Part shown: positions 1 through 5,593 of the stretch, piece by piece
Layout of the letters: every line of letters begins with the position of its first letter
How positions within the stretch are numbered: the first letter of the stretch is position 1
Origin: CAZESH01 sp964514665
GTDB lineage: Bacteria; Bacillota; Bacilli; Paenibacillales; KCTC-25726
NCBI GenBank assembly: GCA_964514665.1
Contig: CAZESH010000159.1
Coordinates: 1-9,607 of the forward strand
Length of the DNA: 9,607 bases
Direction: 5' to 3'
Program-made: the position numbers and the translations under genes
Notes under the pieces: generated by a model
What the model saw: only the letters and a program-made list of their open reading frames with translations
Database searches by the model: none
What the model was told of the DNA's origin: nothing

Positions 1-99
1 CTTCTGGGGCATTGACTCAGGCAACTGAAAATATCATGACATATGTTGATAGAAGGTCATGACCTTTGGCCGATACCACCATGCAAAGGAATGAAGGCA

Positions 100-579
100 A
101 TGCCAAATTCAAACCGAGACCGGAAACCTGCGAAAGTCAGCGCTCTGTTCGGGAATCAATCCGCGACACCATTTGCAAATTCTGGGTCGGAGTTGACGCC
201 GCCTTCAACCGAAGGCGCAATGTCGCCGTTAGCTTCCGGAGAACAGGGATCGGGCTCCAATTTGATTTCCTTCCCCGGCAGTGCGGCAGGAAGCCAAAGC
301 AGTGGGGGAGCCCTCGCCATATTGGAGAGGCTGGGTGGAATCGAAGGTGTTTTGAATACTGTCACAAAGGTTCAGAACATCATGAAGTCGATCCAGCAAT
401 TTGCCCCGATGATCCAGCTATTCTCAGGACTATTCGCAAAGAAGAAGGCCGCGTCCGCTCCAAGCCGTAAGGGTGCCAGAAGATCAGGTTCGCGGCGAAG
501 AGGCTCACGCAAGGGGAAAAAATCGGTCGGCAGAAGGAGAAAAAAAAGCTCGCGAACCTATCGCAGAAAAGGAAGGTAA
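100..579 (+). CDS. Small protein with a strongly basic C-terminal tail, function unknown (weak YqfQ/VrrA-like resemblance)
   Basis: About 159 residues from the chosen start. The frame is open from an ATG at 43, but that ATG has no ribosome binding site. The ATG at 100 has AAAGGA at 85-90, nine bases upstream; an ATG at 91 is also possible. Three parts are visible: a Ser/Gly/Pro-rich low-complexity N-terminal half; a hydrophobic helical segment encoded around 320-440 (LGGIEGVLNTV, then QQFAPMIQLFSGLF); and a tail of about 45 residues dominated by Arg, Lys and Ser. The middle segment recalls the YqfQ/VrrA-like proteins of Bacillales, sometimes linked to the spore coat, but this is resemblance from memory. 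The basic tail could bind nucleic acid or an acidic surface. No terminator follows it. The frame is solid as a gene; its role is not known. Confidence 0.7.
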   Translation: MPNSNRDRKPAKVSALFGNQSATPFANSGSELTPPSTEGAMSPLASGEQGSGSNLISFPGSAAGSQSSGGALAILERLGGIEGVLNTVTKVQNIMKSIQQFAPMIQLFSGLFAKKKAASAPSRKGARRSGSRRRGSRKGKKSVGRRRKKSSRTYRRKGR

Positions 580-622
580 TGTGACGGCCATCGGTGGGAT
601 AACCCACAAAAATAATGCGATG

Positions 623-640
623 ATGTGAGTCATGTCACAT
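623..640. promoter_or_regulatory. FNR/CRP-family operator palindrome upstream of ferredoxin
   Basis: ATGTGAGTCATGTCACAT is a perfect inverted repeat with 6-base arms and a 6-base spacer. Its core TGTGA-N6-TCACA is the established site of the CRP/FNR regulator family; Bacillus Fnr uses this form. The centre (631.5) lies about 41.5 bases before the start point expected from the -10 element at 661-666, the usual place for a class II activator. The protein that binds is an inference, since no regulator gene is in the window. Confidence 0.6.
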
Positions 641-660
641 ACAGCCATAGCTCCTTGTAA

Positions 661-666
661 TAACAT
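661..666 (+). promoter_or_regulatory. Candidate -10 element of the ferredoxin promoter
   Basis: TAACAT matches 4 of 6 bases of the sigma-A -10 consensus. No good -35 box lies 17 bases upstream, as is common for activator-dependent promoters. The implied start point near 673 leaves a leader of about 50 bases to the fer start codon. The argument rests mainly on the fit to the palindrome at 623-640. Confidence 0.4.
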
Positions 667-723
667 AAGGATAAACTTCCGTTGACATGTGGACGGAAAA
701 TTATCCAAAGGGGAGAAAAACAT

Positions 724-957
724 ATGGCTAAATATACGAGGGTTGACAAGGATACCTGTATAGCGTGCGGAGCATGCGGTTCGACTGCTCCCGATATTTT
801 CGACTATGATGATGACGGCTTGGCGGAGAATATTTTGCCCGGCGACCATAACGAGGGAGTAGCCGAAGTCCCGGAAGATTTGTATGATGACTTGCAAGAT
901 GCGGCTGAGGGCTGTCCATCCGAATCAATCAAAGTAGCGGAAAAACCGTTTAAATAA
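724..957 (+). CDS. fer: Ferredoxin, single [4Fe-4S] cluster, Bacillus type
   Basis: A 77-residue small acidic cytoplasmic electron carrier. Cluster ligands are visible as C12-x2-C15-x2-C18 near the N terminus and C64 followed by Pro near the C terminus. This single-cluster arrangement, opening MAKYTRVDKDTCIACGACG, is typical of Bacillales Fer proteins of about 80 residues. Family members pass low-potential electrons to oxidoreductases such as cytochrome P450s; the partner here is unknown. Start chosen at ATG 724 because AAAGGGGAG (707-715) sits eight bases upstream. An in-frame TTG at 682 would add residues that do not belong to the family. The gene is monocistronic: it has its own upstream operator and a terminator directly after it. 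Confidence 0.95.
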   Translation: MAKYTRVDKDTCIACGACGSTAPDIFDYDDDGLAENILPGDHNEGVAEVPEDLYDDLQDAAEGCPSESIKVAEKPFK

Positions 958-1000
958 TTGGATATAACCCATATGTTTTTGCGTCGACGCTGACGCTGCA

Positions 1001-1028
1001 AAGAAGAGCCCCGCGCTCTTCTTTTTTT
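1001..1028 (+). terminator. Rho-independent terminator after fer
   Basis: A perfect 9-bp stem, AAGAAGAGC (1001-1009) with GCTCTTCTT (1015-1023), has a 5-base loop and a T run continuing to 1028. A second small hairpin, GCGTC (981-985) with GACGC (992-996), stands just before it. It separates fer from sspH. Confidence 0.9.
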
Positions 1029-1030
1029 GC

Positions 1031-1060
1031 GAATAGAAGGCCGCGTCTTTGTCCATATTA
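1031..1060 (+). promoter_or_regulatory. Sigma-G (forespore) promoter of sspH
   Basis: GAATA (1031-1035), 18 bases, then CATATTA (1054-1060). This fits the Bacillus sigma-G pattern GHATR-N18-CATWHTA at every position and in spacing. It lies between the fer terminator and the sspH ribosome binding site. SspH-family genes are known to be expressed in the forespore, so promoter and gene identity support each other. Transcription would start around 1066-1068. Confidence 0.8.
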
Positions 1061-1094
1061 AATCTGATTTACCGTAAAAAGGAGGTTGAGTTTT

Positions 1095-1274
1095 GTGAAC
1101 AAACAACGGGCCAAGGAAATTGCGGCATCTCCGGTCATGGCGAATGTAACGCTTGATGGCACGCCGATCTATATCCAGCGTGTGGATGAACAAAAGGAAA
1201 CGGCGAATGTATTCCCGCTTGATCAACCGGAAAATGAGCAGGAGGTTGCTTTGAACGAGCTTGTCGAGCACTGA
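1095..1274 (+). CDS. sspH: Small acid-soluble spore protein, H type
   Basis: A 59-residue minor small acid-soluble spore protein, made in the forespore and stored in the spore core. The family signature runs through the whole protein: MNKQRAKEIAASPVM, then a V-T-x-x-G-x-P-I-Y-I-Q block, V-D-E-Q, and P-L-D-Q-P-E-N-E-Q. Length matches the SspH family. The start is GTG 1095, with AAGGAGG (1079-1085) nine bases upstream. An in-frame TTG at 1086 abuts the ribosome binding site and is too close to be used. It is a single-gene unit with its own sigma-G promoter. The exact role of SspH in spore properties is not well defined; it is distinct from the DNA-coating alpha/beta-type SASPs. Confidence 0.93.
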   Translation: MNKQRAKEIAASPVMANVTLDGTPIYIQRVDEQKETANVFPLDQPENEQEVALNELVEH

Positions 1275-1293
1275 AGCGGGATACGGATTATAA

Positions 1294-1316
1294 CAGGCAA
1301 CTGCAAATGCCTGCTT
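1294..1316 (+). terminator. Weak intrinsic terminator after sspH
   Basis: CAGGCA (1294-1299) pairs perfectly with TGCCTG (1308-1313) around an 8-base loop, followed by only CTTT. The stem is right and comes 20 bases after the stop codon, but the short T run makes it a weak candidate. Confidence 0.4.
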
Positions 1317-1330
1317 TAAACTGTAAAAGC

Positions 1331-1367
1331 GGGGTGGAGCCGGCAGCCTTGCCAACGCTTTCACCCC
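1331..1367. terminator. Hairpin between convergent sspH and kinase genes
   Basis: GGGGTG (1331-1336) pairs with CACCCC (1362-1367), with a small inner GGC/GCC pairing. It starts one base after the kinase stop codon. Read on the minus strand the stem is followed by GCTTTTA, so it more plausibly ends the kinase transcript; on the plus strand there is no T run. Confidence 0.35.
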
Positions 1368-1368
1368 C

Positions 1369-2625
1369 TCATTTCTTCGGCTGCCGCGGTAAGCGAGGCA
1401 GATGAATCGCGAATGTCGTCCCTTTTCCCAACTGGCTGTGTACCTTTATTTGTCCATTTATTTCTTCGATCACGCGATACGTGACCATTAATCCGAGACC
1501 TGTGCCATTTATGCCTTTGGTAGAAAAATAAGGGTTCCCCAATCGCTCTGTCTGTTCCTGTGTCATTCCGGTTCCTGAATCTTTGAAGATGATGATTTGC
1601 TGATCTTGGTTATGAAACATCAGGATTTCCAACCGTCCTCCCCCGTACTGCATGGCTTCGATGGCATTTTTTGCAATATTCAAAAAGGCTTGCTGAAGCT
1701 TTCTTTCATCCCCCTTTATCCAGCAAGGAGACAGATGTTTTTCGATTTCAACGCTATTCATGTTGGCAAGCGGTTCAATAACCTTCAGGGTTTGGTTCAA
1801 GAGGTTTTCGATATTGATGTCCATTATTTTTTGGGGAACCGCTTTTGCAAAAGTAAGATAATCGCCAATGATGTTCTCCGTCCGCTCCAATTCTTCCATT
1901 GCGGTTTGAATGTACCTGCTTTTTAGCGGATCCGTTTCTTTATTTTTTAAAAGCTGTATGAATCCCTTTGCACCCGTCAAACCGTTCCTTACTTCGTGTG
2001 AAATGGATGCGCTTAAGTGGCTTATCAGCTCGAATCTTTCCAGATTTTCCATTTTGATTCGCAGCAAGTTGTTCTTTCTGATTCTTTCCAAGGTTAAAAT
2101 AACTAAAAGGATCATTGCGAGCTTGATAAAGGCAACCTGAAGAAAAACGGACAGGGTTAAATCGGAGACGAACAAATAGGAGTAGATGAAGCGGCTGAGC
2201 AGCAAATGAATGGCGCTAATGGATAAAGAGACAAGGATTTTCTGCTTTGTGCCTGAGCCCAAAAAACGTCTTGAGGCGATCAACAGCGGGATGGTCAATA
2301 ATCCGTAATTCAAAGCGGCTCCGTAAAATCCGGCATCGATACCCAGAAACAAACGGAAAATGACAATGAATAAATATAAACCTGCGCTGACCACGGGTCC
2401 TCCCATCAAGCTGCCGAGAATAAAGGGGACGGCCCGAATGTCAAAGTGAAATTGGCTGCTCAGCGAGATGGAGAAGGTCATGCAAAATATAATGGAAACA
2501 GCGCTTAGCAAAAAGACGAAAAACGACCTGTTTTTTTTCGTTAAATTTTTGGCTTGACTTTCAAAAAGCTGCACTATAAAAAGGATTACCAGCAAAAACA
2601 AGACATTAATCAGGATATCTCTCAT
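1369..2625 (-). CDS. Membrane sensor histidine kinase, KinB-like (sporulation kinase type)
   Basis: A 418-residue kinase. The N-terminal ~180 residues form about six hydrophobic segments (near 4-20, 35-55, 65-92, 100-118, 128-150, 157-178) with very short loops and no extracellular sensor domain. The cytoplasmic part carries the H box with H210 (S-I-S-H-E-V-R-N), the N box NIAKNAIEAM (316-325), the G1 box D349-S-G-T-G-M, the F box YFSTK (366-370) and the G2 box GTGLGL (374-379). Layout and length resemble Bacillus KinB, which feeds phosphate to Spo0F and on to Spo0A. The Pro that usually follows HEVRN is Gly215 here. No response regulator is adjacent, which fits an orphan phosphorelay kinase. 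The start is preceded by GGGAG at proper spacing. The signal sensed and the true partner are unknown; KinB-like is a family-level call. Confidence 0.85.
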   Translation of the reverse strand: MRDILINVLFLLVILFIVQLFESQAKNLTKKNRSFFVFLLSAVSIIFCMTFSISLSSQFHFDIRAVPFILGSLMGGPVVSAGLYLFIVIFRLFLGIDAGFYGAALNYGLLTIPLLIASRRFLGSGTKQKILVSLSISAIHLLLSRFIYSYLFVSDLTLSVFLQVAFIKLAMILLVILTLERIRKNNLLRIKMENLERFELISHLSASISHEVRNGLTGAKGFIQLLKNKETDPLKSRYIQTAMEELERTENIIGDYLTFAKAVPQKIMDINIENLLNQTLKVIEPLANMNSVEIEKHLSPCWIKGDERKLQQAFLNIAKNAIEAMQYGGGRLEILMFHNQDQQIIIFKDSGTGMTQEQTERLGNPYFSTKGINGTGLGLMVTYRVIEEINGQIKVHSQLGKGTTFAIHLPRLPRQPKK

Positions 2626-2755
2626 CTTCGTATGCTCCCATATTAAATGCTATGCCCAAAATCATATAACATCTATGCGCATTTTCATAGAAAAAAATTG
2701 GAATCCTCGTGGATGTTCGCAGGGAGTCTGAAATTTTTCCGGAAAAGCAGGGATT

Positions 2756-2785
2756 TTCGCGAAGCAAAAGAAATTATGATACAAT
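2756..2785 (+). promoter_or_regulatory. Extended -10 promoter of the HemD-like gene
   Basis: TG-A-TACAAT (2777-2785) is a good extended -10. The -35 position (TTCGCG, 2756-2761, 18-base spacer) is poor, as extended -10 promoters allow. A start point near 2792 lies inside the long open frame that begins at 2647, which argues that translation starts at 2854. A perfect palindrome TTTTCCGGAAAA (2735-2746) sits just upstream and could be an operator. Confidence 0.5.
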
Positions 2786-2853
2786 CAAGGCTGGGAAATT
2801 TATCGTTCGACCGAGTTTTTCAGCGGACTGAAGAGGGGAGGATATCCGATTAT

Positions 2854-3666
2854 ATGCGCAGTTTGAACGGCCAAAAAATCGCAGTGGCGGGTGCCCGAAA
2901 ATTCCCGGAAATCGCCGCCATGATTGAAAAGCTTGGCGGCATACCGCTGTCACGTCCGATGCAGGGTACGGTTTATTTGGACGATACGCATATGCGTAAT
3001 GAGGTCATGCGGGTTGTCGAGGAAGATTTGGATTGGCTGATCTTGACGACTGGAATTGGAACGGAAGCGTTGATTCAAGCAGCTGAAGGTCTTGGCGTAA
3101 AAACCGCGCTGTTGGAAAAACTTAAACGGATACGGATAGCCGCAAGAGGCTACAAAACGGTCAATGTGCTGCGTGAATACGGCATTGTTCCGGCCGTCCG
3201 CGACGATGACGGTACGACTGCAGGCCTGATCCGGGCGCTTGAGGACAAGGAATGGATCGGACGCAAGGTCGTGCTTCAGCTTTATGGCGACCCTGCCCCG
3301 CGTTTTCAGCATTGGCTGCAGGAGCGCGGAGCGATTTTGGAGGAAGTGCTGCCGTACCGCCATGTTCCTCCGGAAGCGGATGTGCTGGAGCGAATGCTTG
3401 AAGAAGTCATTCATGGCGAGGTGGATGCAGTGGTGTTTACAAGTGCGCCGCAAATCCGTTTTCTGGCTGCGGGAGCGGACGCCAAAGGGCGGCTCGATCT
3501 GCTGCTTCGCTCCTTTGAACAGCGGGTAACCGCCGCTGCAGTAGGGAAAGTAACCGCAGAGGCGCTCGCAGAAGAAGGGATCAAGCGGATGGTTGTTCCA
3601 AAGGTGGAACGGATAGGCAGCATGATCGTGGCTTTGGCCGATGATCTCGGAGCTCGGGAGACTTAA
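2854..3666 (+). CDS. Uroporphyrinogen-III synthase-like protein (HemD family), stand-alone
   Basis: A 270-residue cytoplasmic protein of the HemD fold (two alpha/beta domains). Family enzymes close hydroxymethylbilane to uroporphyrinogen III for heme, siroheme and cobalamin. Visible landmarks: N-terminal KIAVAGARK (8-16), Q-G-T-V-Y-L-D-D (37-44), L-T-T-G-I-G (64-69), A-A-R-G-Y-K-T-V (96-103), R-D-D-D-G-T-T-A-G-L (116-125), V-V-F-T-S-A-P (193-199) and A-A-V-G-K-V-T-A-E-A-L near 228-238. The T-T-G-I-G segment, where classical HemD has a T-S-x-x-G-V-like stretch, marks a divergent subgroup; I recall relatives in actinobacteria fused to a DNA-binding domain, absent here. Start at ATG 2854 with GGGGAGG at 2835-2841 (12-base gap, slightly long); an open extension to 2647 precedes the promoter and is rejected. 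No other tetrapyrrole gene is nearby, so its pathway role is uncertain. Confidence 0.8.
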   Translation: MRSLNGQKIAVAGARKFPEIAAMIEKLGGIPLSRPMQGTVYLDDTHMRNEVMRVVEEDLDWLILTTGIGTEALIQAAEGLGVKTALLEKLKRIRIAARGYKTVNVLREYGIVPAVRDDDGTTAGLIRALEDKEWIGRKVVLQLYGDPAPRFQHWLQERGAILEEVLPYRHVPPEADVLERMLEEVIHGEVDAVVFTSAPQIRFLAAGADAKGRLDLLLRSFEQRVTAAAVGKVTAEALAEEGIKRMVVPKVERIGSMIVALADDLGARET

Positions 3667-3755
3667 AATTTGCATCCATTTCGCTGCATAAACGTATCAA
3701 GAAGAGACTGCCATATATAAGGCTATTCAGAAATGAGAGAGGAGCAGCAAAACCT

Positions 3756-4319
3756 ATGAAAAAATCGACAATCGTGTGGATCGTTATTGCTGTAGTCGTG
3801 CTTGTGGCCATTTTCAACGCAGTAGGCACATACAACAGCATGGTGTCTTCCGAAACGAACGTGGAGAGCAAATTTTCGCAAATCGACAATAACCTGCAGC
3901 GCCGTGCGGACTTGATTCCCAACCTGGTCAGTACGGTGAAGGGCTACGCTTCGCATGAAAAAGAGGTGCTGCAAAATATCGCAGATGCCAGAAGCAAGCT
4001 GGTAGGCGCGCAAACGCCGGCGCAAAAAGCCGAAGCCGATACCCAGCTCAGCGGAGCGCTGTCCAGATTATTGGTGGTCGTGGAAAATTATCCGAATTTA
4101 AAAGCCGACACGCAGTTTACGCGTTTAATGGATGAACTGTCCGGAACGGAAAACCGCATTGCCGTGGCGCGCAAGGATTATAATGATGCGGTACAGGCTT
4201 ATAATGTGAAAATCCGCAGATTCCCGGGGTCGCTTTATGCGTCGCTGTTCGGATTCAAAGAAAAAGAATTTTTCAAAAGCGCTCCGGGAGCGGAAAAAGT
4301 ACCGGAAGTGAAGTTCTAA
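3756..4319 (+). CDS. lemA: LemA family membrane protein
   Basis: 187 residues, the usual LemA length. An N-terminal membrane anchor (residues 5-23, IVWIVIAVVVLVAIF) is followed by an extracytoplasmic helical domain. Family landmarks are Y-N-x-M-V (26-30), the Q-I-D-N-N-L-Q-R-R-A-D-L-I-P-N-L-V block (42-58), S-R-L-L-V-V-V-E-N-Y-P-x-L-K (103-116), E-L-S-G-T-E-N-R-I-A-V-A-R (128-140), Y-N-D-A-V, and F-P-G-S near 156. LemA function is poorly defined; the family often sits beside TPM-domain or peptidase genes, as here. Ribosome binding site GAGAGGAG lies near 3736-3743. No convincing promoter was found in the 89 bases upstream; TTGCAT (3670) with TATCAA (3695) has a poor 19-base spacer, so co-transcription with the HemD-like gene is possible. 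Confidence 0.93.
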   Translation: MKKSTIVWIVIAVVVLVAIFNAVGTYNSMVSSETNVESKFSQIDNNLQRRADLIPNLVSTVKGYASHEKEVLQNIADARSKLVGAQTPAQKAEADTQLSGALSRLLVVVENYPNLKADTQFTRLMDELSGTENRIAVARKDYNDAVQAYNVKIRRFPGSLYASLFGFKEKEFFKSAPGAEKVPEVKF

Positions 4320-4320
4320 A

Positions 4321-5106
4321 ATGACATTGACGATGCATCGCGCAAACAAACGAATAACGGCTGCCCTGCTTGCGCTGATCTTCGGTTTGACGCTTGTGCT
4401 GTCCGTGGCTTCCGCTGCGCCCGCCGAATCTCCTTTTGGCGTTTATGTGCAGGATAATGCGCAGATGCTGGACAGCCAAACGCAAAATCTGCTGTACCGC
4501 AATGCCGTATGGCTGCAGCAAGCCAGCGGAACCGCGCAGGTGGGCGTCGTAACGGTTGCTTCCTTGGACAACAATACGATCGAGGATTTGGCGGTCTCGA
4601 CCTTCCGTAAGCTCGGATTGGGTGACAAGCAGAAAAACGACGGCGTACTGCTGATTTACGCCAAACAGGAAAACCGCGTCCGCATTGAGGTAGGCTACGG
4701 TCTGGAAGGTGCGATTACCGACGGCACCGCCGGCGCGATTCTGGACAGTTTTTTCTTGCCCTATATGAAAAAGGGTCAGGCGGCTCAGGCCTTTGTTGCG
4801 GCGCAAACCGCGATCATCCGTCTAGTGGCCAAGGAGTACAATATCGATCCTGCGGAAATGGATCGCCAGGGCATTCCGCAAATTACGGCTCCGTCCGGGC
4901 AGGCCAAGCAATCGATGCCCGGCTATATGAAGCTTTTGCTCGGTTTGATTGTAGTGATTCTGCTGATTCTGGATTTCCGTTTTACCGGAGGGATGTTTAC
5001 CTTCGCCATTCTTTCCATGCTTCGCCGCGGAGGCGGCGGTGGCGGAGGATTTGGCGGCGGCCGTGGCGGCGGCGGCTCTTCGGGAGGCGGCGGGGCCAGC
5101 CGGTAG
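4321..5106 (+). CDS. Secreted or membrane-anchored TPM-domain protein with Gly-rich tail
   Basis: 261 residues. A signal peptide (about 11-33, hydrophobic core then A-S-A-A-P) precedes a TPM domain (about 38-170, formerly DUF477) with V-x-D-N-A-Q-M-L (43-50), K-N-D-G-V-L-L-I-Y (105-113), R-I-E-V-G-Y-G-L-E-G (121-130) and D-G-T-A-G-A-I (134-140). A membrane segment follows at 204-219, a further hydrophobic stretch at 222-234, and a tail (237-258) that is almost all Gly. TPM proteins with such tails are found widely next to lemA; some plant and bacterial relatives are linked to membrane-protein or photosystem repair, but the role in Bacillales is unknown. The ATG is one base after the lemA stop, so translation is probably coupled. 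It ends in TAG, showing that this genome uses amber as a real stop. Confidence 0.9.
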   Translation: MTLTMHRANKRITAALLALIFGLTLVLSVASAAPAESPFGVYVQDNAQMLDSQTQNLLYRNAVWLQQASGTAQVGVVTVASLDNNTIEDLAVSTFRKLGLGDKQKNDGVLLIYAKQENRVRIEVGYGLEGAITDGTAGAILDSFFLPYMKKGQAAQAFVAAQTAIIRLVAKEYNIDPAEMDRQGIPQITAPSGQAKQSMPGYMKLLLGLIVVILLILDFRFTGGMFTFAILSMLRRGGGGGGGFGGGRGGGGSSGGGGASR

Positions 5107-5114
5107 CAGATCAA

Positions 5115-5161
5115 AGGGGTGTCTTGCAAGCAAGCTCGCTTGTAAGACACTCCTTTTTTTT
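5115..5161 (+). terminator. Strong intrinsic terminator after the lemA-TPM unit
   Basis: A 17-bp stem (5115-5131 with 5138-5154, two G-U pairs, otherwise complete) with a 6-base loop and eight Ts (5154-5161). It begins nine bases after the TPM stop codon. Confidence 0.95.
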
Positions 5162-5242
5162 CGGCGGCACCTGCCGGAGTCGCGGCATGCATCAGCGCAG
5201 TGTATCGTTTTAGAAGCGATGAGGCAATCTTTTAGATAATAG

Positions 5243-5271
5243 TAGATATGCTGATGTTTTTATGTTATAAT
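5243..5271 (+). promoter_or_regulatory. Sigma-A promoter with perfect extended -10 in the 5162-5774 gap
   Basis: TAGATA (5243-5248, 4 of 6 to the -35 consensus), a 17-base spacer, and TATG-T-TATAAT (5261-5271), a perfect -10 with the extended TG motif. Start point expected near 5278. It is the best-scoring housekeeping promoter I see in the window, yet no clear gene follows directly. Confidence 0.6.
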
Positions 5272-5277
5272 TAATAG

Positions 5278-5593
5278 ATTGCTTCCAATTTTTAAAACCT
5301 CATGGAAATTTCCTCAACTGAATGATGGCTCCCAATTGATTCAAATTCCTTTTAACCCGAAGAATTTGCAGTTTCGTATCACTGATTCACACTGGCTCGA
5401 TCAAGGAATCGTAAGGATGAAAGAGAGGTAGGGCTTTCATTGTTTTAGTATACAGGCACCAAGCATGGTTTTTGCATTTCATTTGTGCGGAATTTCAGAA
5501 AACTGCCCCTTTTCAGACGGCAGGTCACGTTTTCCGGAAGCATCGCGAGGTACTAGAGTCTCTTTGAACGGAGATTTTGGTACCTCCTTTTTT
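5278..5593 (+). ncRNA. Candidate small RNA or leader RNA of about 315 bases
   Basis: Bounded by a strong promoter and a strong intrinsic terminator, with two perfect internal hairpins (5417-5440 and 5503-5523). It could be a free small RNA, or an attenuated leader of the ATPase gene at 5775. It does not carry a T-box sequence, and I do not recognise SAM, lysine, purine, TPP, FMN or cobalamin riboswitch cores. A frame with a single internal stop runs through it, so a decayed small gene is the main alternative. Identity unknown. Confidence 0.35.
5547..5593 (+). terminator. Intrinsic terminator upstream of the ATPase gene
   Basis: Outer stem GAGGTAC (5547-5553) with GTACCTC (5580-5586), inner stem AGTCTC (5557-5562) with GAGATT (5571-5576, one G-U pair), then TTTTTT (5588-5593). 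It would end transcripts from the promoter at 5243-5271, either as a true end or as an attenuator. Confidence 0.8.

Noticed and set aside
1..99. Promoter TTGACT (12-17) for the first gene
   Set aside because: No -10 with normal spacing; a CATATGTT-like sporulation -10 at 40-47 lacks a matching -35.
594..607. Hairpin GTGGG-ATAA-CCCAC as a terminator of the first gene
   Set aside because: Only five base pairs and followed by A-rich, not T-rich, sequence on the plus strand.
682..723. TTG at 682 as the fer start
   Set aside because: It has no ribosome binding site and would add 14 residues unlike the ferredoxin family; ATG 724 has AAAGGGGAG at good spacing.
2626..2700. Minus-strand promoter for the kinase (TATGAT read at 2666-2661), and sigma-H or sigma-G alternatives
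   Set aside because: No acceptable -35 at 16-18 bases for sigma-A, and the sigma-H and sigma-G patterns fail at several positions.
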